Positions 14,875-23,951 of a stretch of DNA of 64,000 nt are shown in pieces. Source of the stretch: Desulfonatronum thiosulfatophilum (GTDB lineage: Bacteria; Desulfobacterota; Desulfovibrionia; Desulfovibrionales; Desulfonatronaceae); the NCBI RefSeq assembly GCF_900104215.1, contig NZ_FMXO01000007.1:62001-126000 (forward strand), read 5' to 3'. The notes below the pieces were generated by a model. The model saw only the letters and a program-made list of their open reading frames with translations, was not told the origin of the DNA and searched no databases. The position numbers and the translations under genes are program-made. Position 1 is the first letter of the stretch; every line of letters starts with the position of its first letter.

Positions 14875-17800
14875 TTATGGCCTGAAGCGGCCGGCGCTGT
14901 CTTCCAGGGTTCGGCCTTGCAGGGCTGAGGCGGCCAGGCGGCCGTAGAGGCCGCGGGGGTCGTTGGCCTGTAAGTCCTTCAAAACGGCTTGCCATTGGTT
15001 GAGATCGTGGTTGCGCTGGTAGAGTTGGGCCAGGCGGTACCGGCTCATGGTCCATTCCGGATCGGACTGGTCGATGAGCTGATCCAGTTCCAGGGCCCAG
15101 GCCAGCGCTTCCTGCAGGCGGCCCGTGCGTTCGGTGACCTGCGTCAGCCAGAGCACGTTGTCCCGGATCTTTCCCTGATCCTCCCGGTCGACAAGCAACA
15201 GACTCAGGGACTCCTGTGCGTAGAGGTAAACACGCTCGAAATTCTCGTTCTGCATAGCCTTGCGGGCCAGGAAATAGAGGGCGTAGCCGCGCTGGGCATG
15301 GCCCAGATTCAGGTCTTCGGCCAGCTTCAGCCAGAGAGGCTGGGCATCATCCGAGCGTCCCAGATTTTCCAGGGCCAGGGCCATGGAATAGGACAGTTCC
15401 CGTTTCTGCGGCGCGGGCAAGTCGTCACGCAGTGCACCCAGTCCCACGATCCGTTCCCATTCCTGCTGTTCCAGATAAATACCGAGAATCATCTCCAAAG
15501 CCGGAATCAAAACCTGGCGCGGCGTTGCGTCGGTGAGATACGGCCCGGCCAGGGTGATGGCCTGCTCAAAGTCTCCGGTCTTCCAGAATGCCATGGCCAG
15601 GCCAAGCCGGGTGGCGGGTGAAAAATCCTCCAGCAATGCATGCAGGAAGGGATTGTCGCGCCATTGCTCGAGGGTTTCCGCATAACGTCCGTCCTCTGCA
15701 TTGCGGTGCACAAGCTGGGTGAACGCCTCTTCGCCCACTTCCAGGGCCTTGGGGCTCAAGGAATGATTGGGATGGTCCGCGAGAAAATCGCTGATGACCA
15801 TCAGGCTGTCCTCGAACCGCTTGTTCCAAATCTGCCAGATGGCCAGCTTGATGGTGGCCACGGCGGCCAGCGGGCTGTCCGGGTGCTTGGTGATGATTTC
15901 CGAGTAGACGTCGGCGGCCCGCCGTGTCGTGAACATGTCCTCCAGGCTGGGTTCGTCGTGAATTCCTCCTTCCACGAGGCGCATTTTGGCGATCAGCCCA
16001 CCTTCCTGATCCGGAAATTCGCGGGCCGCTTTTTCAAAAATACGTCTTGCCGGATCCGGCCGGCCGGTGAGCAGGTAGATGTCCCCGATCCGGGCCAGGA
16101 GCATGTCCGCGTCCGGGGTGTCGGGAACCAGGTTGTAGTAGGTCAGGAGGCGTTGCTTGGCCGATTCCAGTTCGTTCACGCGCAGGGCGATGATTCCGGC
16201 CAGTTCCAGCAGGCTCGGGTCGTCGATATAGTACCGCGGCCAGCGTTTTTCCAGAAAGTCCATGATCTGGAAGGCCTGCCCGTCATGGCCCAGGGCGTTC
16301 AGAGCCCTGGCCAACCCCACAGACGACTGCTGGGAAATGGAATATTCCGGATGGTTTTGAACCACTCGCTGGAAATAGTCGGCGGCCTGATTGTAGTCGC
16401 CGCGATCCAGGAAGTATTGTCCCAGATAGTATTCCGTGGTGGGTACCAGGGGATCGTGGGGATAGTCCCTGCGGAGCACGTTGAAGTAGGCCCTGGCTTC
16501 AGGCAGATTGTCCACCCGCAGGTGCAGAACTCCCAGGTTGCGCAGCGCCAGGGGGGTCCGGATGGATTTCGGGTTCATGTGCATGGCCCGTTCATAGGCC
16601 TGGGCGACAGGGACGAAATTGTTGGCCAAGTCATTCTGATGAAGGCCGAACATTGCGTCGCCCAGGTTGTAAAGAGCCTCCTCGCGCATGGAATCCGAGA
16701 GTCCGTGGACATTGGAGAGGGTGCGCAACGCTTCCACGGCCACATCGAATTCCGCATTCATCAATGCTGCCTTGGCCGTGGACATTAATCCCCGATATTG
16801 CTGGTCCGGGTCTTTCTCCTGCGGTATTTCCTCCGGCCTTTGCTCCTCATGAGCTTTTTCCACCCGATCTTGCTCCACCTGCACGGGTTGTGATGCGGGA
16901 TCTTCAAGTGCCGGGGCGGCATGTTCCACGGCTTCCGACGGGCGCTCCGGCTCCGGGGCTTCAGGAAAAACAGGTTGCGCGGGGGTGATTTCCGGCGTTG
17001 GCTGCGCCGGCGTCGGCGACGGACCTGGATCGATGCGTTGCCTAATAATCGGAGCCTGAGCCGGAGAGACGTCCGTTGCCGATGTAATGACCGGAGCATT
17101 TTCCTGGGGATCGACCGCCTCCGGAGACGACGTGGCGGCCGGCTGTGGTTCGGAGGAAATCGCCGGTTCCGGCTGTTCCCGGAAAGGAGCAACGGGTTGC
17201 GCATCTTCAGGGCTGACGCGCCGGATCGGATTCCGGATCATGCTCTGTGTGGGAGGCGGAGTGGATTGGCCGGAGGGATCCGATAATTGTTGAGAATCGT
17301 TTTGCGCAGGAATGGGCGCACGGATTTGTTCAGGGGCGCCGACGGGAGGAGCAGGCTCGGTGATGCTCCGGCGCAACCCGGCGAAAGTTTGCAGGCCGGC
17401 AGGCAGGGGAGGGGGCGAAGACTCCGCGGCGGGAGATTGCATGGGCGGCAGACGATCCGTTTCAACCGGTTGCTCCACGGCGGGTCCCGGCACTTGATCC
17501 CGCGATTGGGCCTGGGACCGATTTTGTTCTTGGTTCCGTTCCGGAACGGATGCAGGCTGCGCGGGCGCGGGGCGGCTCGCCGGCTCGCCAGCCGGCGGAG
17601 GCGTACGGGCCGGCGAGGCAGTGGACGGTTCCGGTCGTTGGGGGCCGGCGTTCTGTTGCCAACGGCTTCCCAGAGGATCGGGAAAAAAGCTGATCAACAA
17701 CAGGCCTTTTGCGGCATCGTACTGGCCCACAAACCCGAAGGCTTCCGTGGTCGTCCGGACCCGCAGCCCTTCCCGGCCCAGGGAAACCGCATCCAGAAGA

Positions 17801-18111
17801 GTCGACCCGCTCAGGAACGGAGCGGCATTGTCAGCGGAAACCGACATGGGAAGAAGGACATGAACGTCGCGTGCCGCGATCCGCTTGACATCCGGTTGAG
17901 GACTCTCGGGAGGCAGGCGCAATTCCAGTTGCTCTCTATTGGGGAATCGCCGGAAAGAAACATCCAGGGCGGAAAAAGCCTCGGCGCAGAAGAACAACAG
18001 GAAAAAGACGGCCCAGGACGAAACCGAAACGGATCTCGGAACCCAGGACGCCGGGGAGCGGAGAACGCTCCCGGAAAACAAAGCGCGGTACGCACGCCAA
18101 AATCGGAGCAT
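14875..18111 (-). CDS. Large TPR protein with N-terminal membrane anchor and proline-rich linker
   Basis: 1078 residues. One hydrophobic segment (about 30-48) anchors or exports it. Residues about 50-160 form an AMIN-like beta domain (SFRRFPNREQLELRLPPES). Residues about 165-430 are low-complexity Pro/Ala/Gln/Glu, likely a periplasmic spacer. From about 440 to the end are many TPR-like repeats (YNLGDAMFGLHQNDLANNF, YLGQYFLDRGDYNQAADYFQ), which usually bind partner proteins. The start at 18111 is preferred over 18144 because MLRFWRAYRALF leads straight to the anchor, but no clear ribosome-binding site decides. The neighbouring sigma-54 activator is on the same strand upstream. The biological role is unknown; envelope scaffold is an inference. 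Confidence 0.75.
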   Translation of the reverse strand: MLRFWRAYRALFSGSVLRSPASWVPRSVSVSSWAVFFLLFFCAEAFSALDVSFRRFPNREQLELRLPPESPQPDVKRIAARDVHVLLPMSVSADNAAPFLSGSTLLDAVSLGREGLRVRTTTEAFGFVGQYDAAKGLLLISFFPDPLGSRWQQNAGPQRPEPSTASPARTPPPAGEPASRPAPAQPASVPERNQEQNRSQAQSRDQVPGPAVEQPVETDRLPPMQSPAAESSPPPLPAGLQTFAGLRRSITEPAPPVGAPEQIRAPIPAQNDSQQLSDPSGQSTPPPTQSMIRNPIRRVSPEDAQPVAPFREQPEPAISSEPQPAATSSPEAVDPQENAPVITSATDVSPAQAPIIRQRIDPGPSPTPAQPTPEITPAQPVFPEAPEPERPSEAVEHAAPALEDPASQPVQVEQDRVEKAHEEQRPEEIPQEKDPDQQYRGLMSTAKAALMNAEFDVAVEALRTLSNVHGLSDSMREEALYNLGDAMFGLHQNDLANNFVPVAQAYERAMHMNPKSIRTPLALRNLGVLHLRVDNLPEARAYFNVLRRDYPHDPLVPTTEYYLGQYFLDRGDYNQAADYFQRVVQNHPEYSISQQSSVGLARALNALGHDGQAFQIMDFLEKRWPRYYIDDPSLLELAGIIALRVNELESAKQRLLTYYNLVPDTPDADMLLARIGDIYLLTGRPDPARRIFEKAAREFPDQEGGLIAKMRLVEGGIHDEPSLEDMFTTRRAADVYSEIITKHPDSPLAAVATIKLAIWQIWNKRFEDSLMVISDFLADHPNHSLSPKALEVGEEAFTQLVHRNAEDGRYAETLEQWRDNPFLHALLEDFSPATRLGLAMAFWKTGDFEQAITLAGPYLTDATPRQVLIPALEMILGIYLEQQEWERIVGLGALRDDLPAPQKRELSYSMALALENLGRSDDAQPLWLKLAEDLNLGHAQRGYALYFLARKAMQNENFERVYLYAQESLSLLLVDREDQGKIRDNVLWLTQVTERTGRLQEALAWALELDQLIDQSDPEWTMSRYRLAQLYQRNHDLNQWQAVLKDLQANDPRGLYGRLAASALQGRTLEDSAGRFRP

Positions 18112-18243
18112 GATCAGATCTGCATAGCCTCTCTGCTTCCACAATGAAACATCACAACTCCCCCTCTCTCGAATTCGGTGCTAACTCTCACCTACGTGCA
18201 TCATAACCCTGGTCATTTGGCTGGCGCGCAGATTTGTAAGATT

Positions 18244-18350
18244 GAACCGCCCGCTTCGCTCAGGACGCAGAGGACGCCAAGAAATTTTTGTCTTCCGCTG
18301 GAAAGAATGCGGAAGCCAAAAAGGCTTCACGCCTTGCGGCGAGTATTTCT
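18244..18350. repeat. Palindromic dispersed repeat, copy 4 (truncated)
   Basis: Keeps the left end (GAACCGCCCGCTTCGCTCAGG) and the TTCCGCTGGAAAGA / GCCAAAAAGGCTTCACGCC hairpins but lacks the second module and the right end. It occupies most of the gap between the TPR gene and the sigma-54 activator; no gene is seen in 18112-18477. Confidence 0.8.
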
Positions 18351-18477
18351 TAGGGCGTGTAAACAGCACCCTTCTCGCGAAATTGGCTGCCGCGTCGTCG
18401 GAATAATATTGAAAGCCGTTAGCAAGAACCATGCTTGCGGGGACAGACAGGGCGGAGTGTAGGATTAGGATGTGTGA

Positions 18478-19491
18478 TTACGGGTTGATACTGCGTTTTT
18501 TCAGTTTCTCAATCAGGGTGGTGCGCTTGATTCCCAGCAGTTCCGCTGCCTGATTTTTGACTCCGTGGCTTTCCTGCAATGCCTCAATGAGCAAACGTTC
18601 CTCGATCTCGTCCATGAAATCCTTCAGCCCTTGGTCCCGAGCCCGCAAGTCGCTCAGCGTGGGCCATTCGAAGCCGTTGACGTTCTTCTTCGGAGTACGT
18701 TCGGGGACGTCCATGCCGACAACCTGAAGAATCTTGGCAGGCAGATCATCGGGCATGACGTCATCACTCTCGCAGAGAATGGAGATCCGCTCCATGAAGT
18801 TTTCCAGTTCACGTACGTTTCCCGGCCAGGGATACAAAGCCAGCAGATCCTGGACCTTTCGGGACAGGCGCAGCACGGGCCGCATTTTTTGCGTACAAAA
18901 TACATTCAGGAAATGCTTGCCGAGCAGAATGATGTCGTCTTCGCGCTCGCGCAGCGGGGGCAGGTGGATGGGGATGACGTTCAGGCGGTAGAAAAGGTCT
19001 TCGCGGAACCGACCCTGGGCCACCTCCGCTTCCAGATCCCTGTTGGTGGCGGCGACGATGCGGACATCGACCCGGGTGGTCGAGGTGGCGCCGACGCGTT
19101 CGAATTCTTTTTCCTGGATCACGCGCAGAATCTTTACCTGCAGGGGCAGATCCAGTTCTCCTATCTCGTCCAGGAAGATGGTGCCCCCGTCCGCCAATTC
19201 GAAGCGGCCCGTCCTGGTGCGGATGGCATGGGTAAATGCGCCCTTTTCATGGCCGAAGAGTTCGGATTCCAGGAGGTCCTTGGGGATGGCGCCGCAGTTG
19301 ACGGGAACGAAGGGCTTGCCCTTGCGCTTGCTGTTGGAGTGCAGGGCTCGGACCACCAATTCCTTTCCAGTGCCGGATTCTCCGGTGACCAGTACGGTGC
19401 TGTCCGTGGGGGACACCTTGGCGAGAACGGAGAAAACCTGTTGCAAACAATGGCTCTGGCCGATTATGCCGCCTCGATCGATGTCCGTCAT
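18478..19491 (-). CDS. Sigma-54-dependent transcriptional activator without a receiver domain
   Basis: 337 residues: AAA+ core directly from residue 8 (GGIIGQS), then a Fis-type helix-turn-helix at the C-terminus (ALQESHGVKNQAAELLGIKR). Walker A is GESGTGKE and Walker B TIFLDEIGEL. The sigma-54-contacting loop reads GAFTHA rather than the usual GAFTGA. With no N-terminal sensory domain it must be controlled by its own amount or by a partner protein. CAGGAGCTTTTC precedes the ATG. A TGT-N10-ACA inverted repeat lies 218-235 bases upstream. Targets are unknown; pilus or envelope genes nearby are candidates. The family is certain. Confidence 0.93.
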   Translation of the reverse strand: MTDIDRGGIIGQSHCLQQVFSVLAKVSPTDSTVLVTGESGTGKELVVRALHSNSKRKGKPFVPVNCGAIPKDLLESELFGHEKGAFTHAIRTRTGRFELADGGTIFLDEIGELDLPLQVKILRVIQEKEFERVGATSTTRVDVRIVAATNRDLEAEVAQGRFREDLFYRLNVIPIHLPPLREREDDIILLGKHFLNVFCTQKMRPVLRLSRKVQDLLALYPWPGNVRELENFMERISILCESDDVMPDDLPAKILQVVGMDVPERTPKKNVNGFEWPTLSDLRARDQGLKDFMDEIEERLLIEALQESHGVKNQAAELLGIKRTTLIEKLKKRSINP

Positions 19492-19708
19492 GAAAAGCTC
19501 CTGAAAAGGCAGGGAATCAATTCCATGGCGGAAGGAAAGGTCGTTTTGGTTTTCAGCTGAAAGGAGAAGAATCTTAGGGGAACATCGGTTTCGGCGCTAA
19601 TAATCATCTGGTTCGTTCCATCGTTGATGTCCATGTTTGGTGCCAAGTGTCGGCGGGAGCCGCGGCATCAGAATGTGCCTGCGCGCCGCGTACAAAATAT
19701 GGAATCTC

Positions 19709-19726
19709 GTGTCAACAAACTGACAC
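19709..19726. promoter_or_regulatory. Inverted repeat GTGTCA-N6-TGACAC, candidate activator site
   Basis: GTGTCAACAAACTGACAC contains TGT-N10-ACA, the spacing of NifA-type enhancer sites, and a third half-site TGTCA follows at 19729. It is upstream of the sigma-54 activator gene. Nothing else was recognised in 19492-19773 apart from a weak sigma-54-like TGGCACCAAACATGG on the minus strand near 19635-19649. Confidence 0.4.
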
Positions 19727-19773
19727 AATGTCAAGTACCGATGGAAATTTTCTAGGCCTGGTTTAAGAAAATT

Positions 19774-19913
19774 GAACCGCCCGCTTCGCTCAAGTCGCCA
19801 AGTACGCAAAGAAGAATTTTGTCTTCCGCTGGAAAGATGCGGCAGCCAAAAAGGCTTCGCGCCTGGCGGCGATCTTTTTGCGAACTTGGCGTCTTGAGCG
19901 TAGCGGGTGGTTC
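19774..19913. repeat. Palindromic dispersed repeat, copy 5 (short form)
   Basis: Both ends present (GAACCGCCCGCTTCGCTCAAG; TGAGCGTAGCGGGTGGTTC) around one internal module (TTCCGCTGGAAAGATGCGG, GCCAAAAAGGCTTCGCGCC). The TGAAAGCAG module is absent. The last bases supply two bases of the TGA stop of the neighbouring minus-strand gene. Confidence 0.85.
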
Positions 19914-21816
19914 AGTCCTCTGCCGGCAATTCTCCGAAAGAAAGTGCGGTGAGCCAGTGGGTGCAGGCGTGGGGCTGGGTGTTGATCAGGTTGCCGAAAG
20001 CATGGGCGGATTTCCGGGCTTGGGTTGCGTATTCCGGGTTGCCGGTCAGCGTGGCCAGTCGGAGCAGGTTGGCGGCGCTGACGGCATTGCCGGAGGGCAG
20101 GGCGCCTTCAGCCGCCTGCTTTGGACGAAACAGCAGCGGCTCGGCGTCCCGGGCGGTGAGAAAGAAACCGCCGTTGGTTTCGTCGCCAAAATCCCGCAGC
20201 TGCGCCATGGTGATCTCCTCCGCGGCGTTGAGCCAATGCGGATTCTGATCCGCTTCGTACAGTTCCAGCAGGCCCCAGACCACGAAGGCCTGGTCTTCCA
20301 GAAAACCCTGTGCGGCCAAATGGCGTGTCGGATGCTGTGTCGGATGTGGGGCATCTGGCGAGTCAGGGTGCCGGGCGTGCGGTGCGTCGGCTGGCTTGTC
20401 AGCGGCAACAGAACGGAAACGGTGCAGGACTCGCCCCTTTTTATCGCGCATCACGGTCAGCACCAGTTCAGCGCAGCCGCGGGCGGTTTCCAGCCAGCCC
20501 TGTTGGTCGAAAACCGCTCCGGCCCTGGCCAGGGCCGCGATGAGCAGTCCGTTCCAATCCGCGAGCACGCCGTCATCCGTCAGTGGTTTGGGACGTTCTT
20601 CCCGGGCCATCTTGAGGCGATTGCGCAGCACGGCCCAGCGTTCCTGCTCTTCCGTATCTGTCATATCCTCGGCAAGGTGGAGAATGTTTGCGCCGGTGGA
20701 CTTGCCGGTGGCTTCATCCTGAAAATTGCCGCCGGGCTGGATCCGGAACGTCCGGCAGACCCATTCGCCGTCCTCGGGACCGAGAACGGCGAGCAATTCA
20801 TCCCGCGTCCAGACATAGAACCTGCCTTCCTCACCTTCGCTGTCCGCATCCTGACCGCTACCGAAACCGCCTTCTTCCGTGGCCAGTTGATCCACGACAT
20901 AATCGACGATTTCCGCCACCACGCGCCGGTAGAGCGGATTTCCGGCGGCGCGCCAGGCGTCGGTGTAGGCCAAGAGCAGCATGGCCTGATCGTAGAGCAT
21001 CTTTTCAAAGTGGGGGAGCAGCCATTTGTCGTCGGTGGAGTAGCGGTGGAAGCCGAACCCGACATGGTCGAACAGCCCGCCCAGGCGCATCCGGCCGAGG
21101 GTGGTTTCGACCATGGCCAGGGCCTGGGGTTCGTTGTGCTTGCGGGCGTACTGGAGAAGGAACAGCAGGTTGTGCGGCGACGGGAATTTGGGCGCGGTTC
21201 CGAAGCCGCCGTGCTCGGAATCGTAGCGCTGGACAAAGAACGAATACGCCTGGTGCGCCGCCTGTTCCGGGTCCGGCTCGCCGGCCATGGATTCCTGTTC
21301 CTGGGCGGCACGCAGGGCCTCTTCAAGCTGGACGCCGGTGGCCAGAACGTCCTTGCGCTGGCTGCTCCAGACTTCCTCGACCCGGGGAATCAGGTCCAGC
21401 ATGCCCATGCGGCCGAAGCCGGATTTCCGGGGAATATACGTCGCAATGAAGAACGGGCGGCCGTCCGGCCCCATGAACACGGTCAGCGGCCATCCTCCCC
21501 GCTGACCCAGAATATGGCAGGCGCTCATGTAGACCTGATCGATGTCCGGGCGCTCCTCCCGGTCCACCTTGATGCTGATCAGATGCCGATTCATCAGTTC
21601 GGCTAGGGCCTGGTTCTCGAAGCACTCCCGTTCCATGACGTGGCACCAGTGACAGGTGGAATAGCCGATGGACAACAGGATCGGCTTGTCTTCGGTCCGG
21701 GCCCGGGCAAAGGCTTCCTCGCCCCAGGGAAACCAGTCCACCGGGTTAAGAGCGTGCTGGAGCAGGTAATGGCTGCTTTCCCGTGCCAGCCGGTTTGGCC
21801 GAGGAGCAGGGTGCAT
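19912..21816 (-). CDS. DUF255 thioredoxin-fold / glycoside-hydrolase-like protein (YyaL family)
   Basis: 634 residues. The N-terminal DUF255 thioredoxin-like domain (about 1-165) has the family opening ([20 protein letters not shown]) and a CxxC ([14 protein letters not shown]). The remainder is an alpha-barrel like six-hairpin glycosidases or AGE epimerases ([30 protein letters not shown]). Homologues are bacterial YyaL and mammalian SSP411/SPATA20; the reaction is not established. It is cytoplasmic by sequence. The stop codon lies in the end of repeat copy 5. About 17 residues after residue 480 ([20 protein letters not shown]) form a Pro/His-rich insertion. Confidence 0.85.
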   Translation of the reverse strand: MHPAPRPNRLARESSHYLLQHALNPVDWFPWGEEAFARARTEDKPILLSIGYSTCHWCHVMERECFENQALAELMNRHLISIKVDREERPDIDQVYMSACHILGQRGGWPLTVFMGPDGRPFFIATYIPRKSGFGRMGMLDLIPRVEEVWSSQRKDVLATGVQLEEALRAAQEQESMAGEPDPEQAAHQAYSFFVQRYDSEHGGFGTAPKFPSPHNLLFLLQYARKHNEPQALAMVETTLGRMRLGGLFDHVGFGFHRYSTDDKWLLPHFEKMLYDQAMLLLAYTDAWRAAGNPLYRRVVAEIVDYVVDQLATEEGGFGSGQDADSEGEEGRFYVWTRDELLAVLGPEDGEWVCRTFRIQPGGNFQDEATGKSTGANILHLAEDMTDTEEQERWAVLRNRLKMAREERPKPLTDDGVLADWNGLLIAALARAGAVFDQQGWLETARGCAELVLTVMRDKKGRVLHRFRSVAADKPADAPHARHPDSPDAPHPTQHPTRHLAAQGFLEDQAFVVWGLLELYEADQNPHWLNAAEEITMAQLRDFGDETNGGFFLTARDAEPLLFRPKQAAEGALPSGNAVSAANLLRLATLTGNPEYATQARKSAHAFGNLINTQPHACTHWLTALSFGELPAED

Positions 21817-21826
21817 AACGCCTCCG

Positions 21827-23245
21827 TCACTTGATGTAGATCTTGATCTGATTCGTCGAGATATCCTTTTGTCCCGGCGTCTTCTGGCCGGATGTGATGA
21901 TCAGGCCGTCGCCGGGCTTGAACCCGTCGAAGCGTTGGATGAACCCGGCCGCGCGGGCCATGTGGCTTTCCGGTTCCGCGTCCACCAGCCGGGGGTGCAC
22001 CCCCCAGACGAAATTCAACGACCGCATCACCCGTTCGTTGCTGGTCAGCGCATAGATGGGCCGCGCCGGACGGCGGGAGGACAGCATGCGGGCCGTGATC
22101 CCGGAAGTGGAGTGGCAGACCAGGGCCTTGCTCTCGGCGTTGTCCGCCAGCAGGCAGGCGGCATAGGCCAGATACTTGCCGGGGTTCTTCTCTTTTTTGG
22201 GAAAATACGGCTCACCCAGACGTTCCAGATAATACTGTTCCGCCTCCCGGGCGATGTCGTTCATGTTGCGCACTGTTTCCACCGGGTAGTTGCCGATGGC
22301 GGTTTCCTCGGAAAGCATGATGCAGTCCGCGCCGTCCATGATGGCGTTGGCCACGTCGGTGCACTCGGCCCGGGTGGGGACGGGATTTTTGACCATGGAC
22401 AGCAGCATCTGGGTGGCGACGATGGCCGGCTTCTGGGCATGTCGGCAGGCCCGGATGATCCTTTTTTGGATCACGGGCAGGGCGGAGAGCGGACATTCCA
22501 GACCGAGATCGCCCCGGGCGACCATCACCCCGTCGGCCAGAGCCAGGATGGCGTCCAGATTCTCCACGGCATTCTGACGCTCCAGCTTGGCGATCACCGG
22601 GACCCACGTTCCAAGGTCGCGGATCAGATCCTGCAGGTCCGCCACGTCCGAGGCGTCTTGGACAAAGGAAAGGGCCAAGGCGTCGATGCCGATCTCCAGG
22701 GCTTCCCGAACGTCCTTGCGGTCTTTTTCGGTGAGCGCCTTGATGGGGTGGCTCTTGCCGGGAAAGGAGATGCCCTTGTGGGACGAGAGGTAGCCGGCAT
22801 TCTGGGCTTCCAGCTCATAGAGCTCGTTTTCAACGATGACCCGGGAAACCTTGAATTGCAGCATGCCGTCGCTGAGATTGACCGGCATGCCCACCTGCAG
22901 GCCCTGGAGCAGGAGGGGGATTTCCAGGCTGATGAACGGGGTCTTGCCGGACTCTTTACGCTCCAGCGGTCCCAGAAGCACATGGCCGCCCTTGTTCACC
23001 TGCAGCGGGGAGCCTTCCACCTCGCCGATGCGGACCTTGGGGCCGCACAAATCGCCCATGGCCGTCAACGGCATGTCCAGTTCCGCCTCCACCCGGCGGA
23101 TCATCTCCATGGCCGGAACAAAGAACTTGGCGTCGGCATGGGAAAAATTCAAACGAAATATCCGCACCCCATACTGCACCATGGCCTTCATCACCTCATA
23201 ATCCAATGAGGCCGGGCCCAGGGTGGCGATGATCTTGCAATGCAT
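21827..23245 (-). CDS. pyk: Pyruvate kinase
   Basis: Converts phosphoenolpyruvate and ADP to pyruvate and ATP. 472 residues. Signatures: [21 protein letters not shown], the catalytic lysine region [17 protein letters not shown], and [14 protein letters not shown]. The usual MLSGETAxGxYPVE region reads [14 protein letters not shown]. The C-terminal domain is present ([20 protein letters not shown]). AAGGAGAGCGTC precedes the ATG at 23245, which aligns with the family N-terminus; the 42-codon open extension upstream is not coding-like. Ten bases separate the end of this gene from the DUF255 start, so the two are probably cotranscribed. Confidence 0.95.
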   Translation of the reverse strand: MHCKIIATLGPASLDYEVMKAMVQYGVRIFRLNFSHADAKFFVPAMEMIRRVEAELDMPLTAMGDLCGPKVRIGEVEGSPLQVNKGGHVLLGPLERKESGKTPFISLEIPLLLQGLQVGMPVNLSDGMLQFKVSRVIVENELYELEAQNAGYLSSHKGISFPGKSHPIKALTEKDRKDVREALEIGIDALALSFVQDASDVADLQDLIRDLGTWVPVIAKLERQNAVENLDAILALADGVMVARGDLGLECPLSALPVIQKRIIRACRHAQKPAIVATQMLLSMVKNPVPTRAECTDVANAIMDGADCIMLSEETAIGNYPVETVRNMNDIAREAEQYYLERLGEPYFPKKEKNPGKYLAYAACLLADNAESKALVCHSTSGITARMLSSRRPARPIYALTSNERVMRSLNFVWGVHPRLVDAEPESHMARAAGFIQRFDGFKPGDGLIITSGQKTPGQKDISTNQIKIYIK

Positions 23246-23414
23246 GACGCTCTCCTTCTTTATTTTGATTGGTATTGGTAAGGGTTGTCTTAAGAGATTG
23301 TGAGAAAAACCTGGCGAGTGATTGTCGAGAAAAAATATCAGGATGACGGGCGCCTTCGTCTTCATAGGCACTTAAAAACCGTCGTTCAGGAGTGGATTGG
23401 GAACGTATCGAACA

Positions 23415-23681
23415 TCAATCCGGAATGCGTCTTCTTGCAGGAGATCCGCTCAGCATCCCCGCCACGCTGATGTCTTCATCCACGTCAGGCCAATGAATGC
23501 CTTGCCCGTCCCCGATCAACCGATAATTCTGACGCTGTTCTGGCGTTGCACCCGACAGACGCCAGGACCAGGCCAGGGGAACGCAGACCGTTCGGCCATC
23601 CGCCAAAAAAACAGAAATTTCATCTTCGGTCACATGCACATTGAGAAGCCTTGGCTCATGTTCACGAATCGCAATGGTCAT
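23415..23681 (-). CDS. DUF2442 domain protein, antitoxin-like
   Basis: 88 residues, a single DUF2442 domain (VHVTEDEISVFLADGRTVCV, then YRLIGDGQGIHWPDVDEDIS). The ATG at 23681 follows AAGGAGGCGTGGC and overlaps the end of the DUF4160 gene by 20 bases, so the two are translationally coupled. DUF4160-DUF2442 pairs are predicted toxin-antitoxin modules; this is the second such pair in the window, the other being at 8893-9610. There is no helix-turn-helix fusion here, unlike the first pair. Confidence 0.85.
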   Translation of the reverse strand: MTIAIREHEPRLLNVHVTEDEISVFLADGRTVCVPLAWSWRLSGATPEQRQNYRLIGDGQGIHWPDVDEDISVAGMLSGSPARRRIPD

Positions 23682-23900
23682 GCCACGCCTCCTTGATGAT
23701 CTCATATTCAGAGCGGATAATTTTCATGATGGAGTTCAAATCTTTTGGCGTAAAACCATGGTTTGTAGATAATGCAAGAGGAGCCAACCAAAATTTGCAT
23801 GTGGCGTTGTCTCTCTGGACATGAACATGCATTGGTTCATTGCAGTCAAAGCTGTAAAAGAAAACCGGTATGGGCTTGTTATCTTTTTGATTGTCGGCAT
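23662..23900 (-). pseudogene. DUF4160 gene with one-base frameshift near its start
   Basis: The ATG at 23900 opens MPTIKKITSPYRF, a standard DUF4160 N-terminus; the rest of the domain (FFYSFDCNEPMHVHVQRDN, LAPLALSTNHGFTPKDLNS, IIKEAWHDHCDS) continues in another frame. Adding one T to the TTTT run at 23862-23865 restores an 80-codon gene. The total of 239 bp is one short of a multiple of three. A homopolymer sequencing error is possible here. Downstream it overlaps DUF2442 by 20 bases. Confidence 0.7.
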
Positions 23901-23951
23901 ATTGGCTTAGCGGAGCCACGCGGGTTGAGCATTTCTCTCCGAGATCACAGT

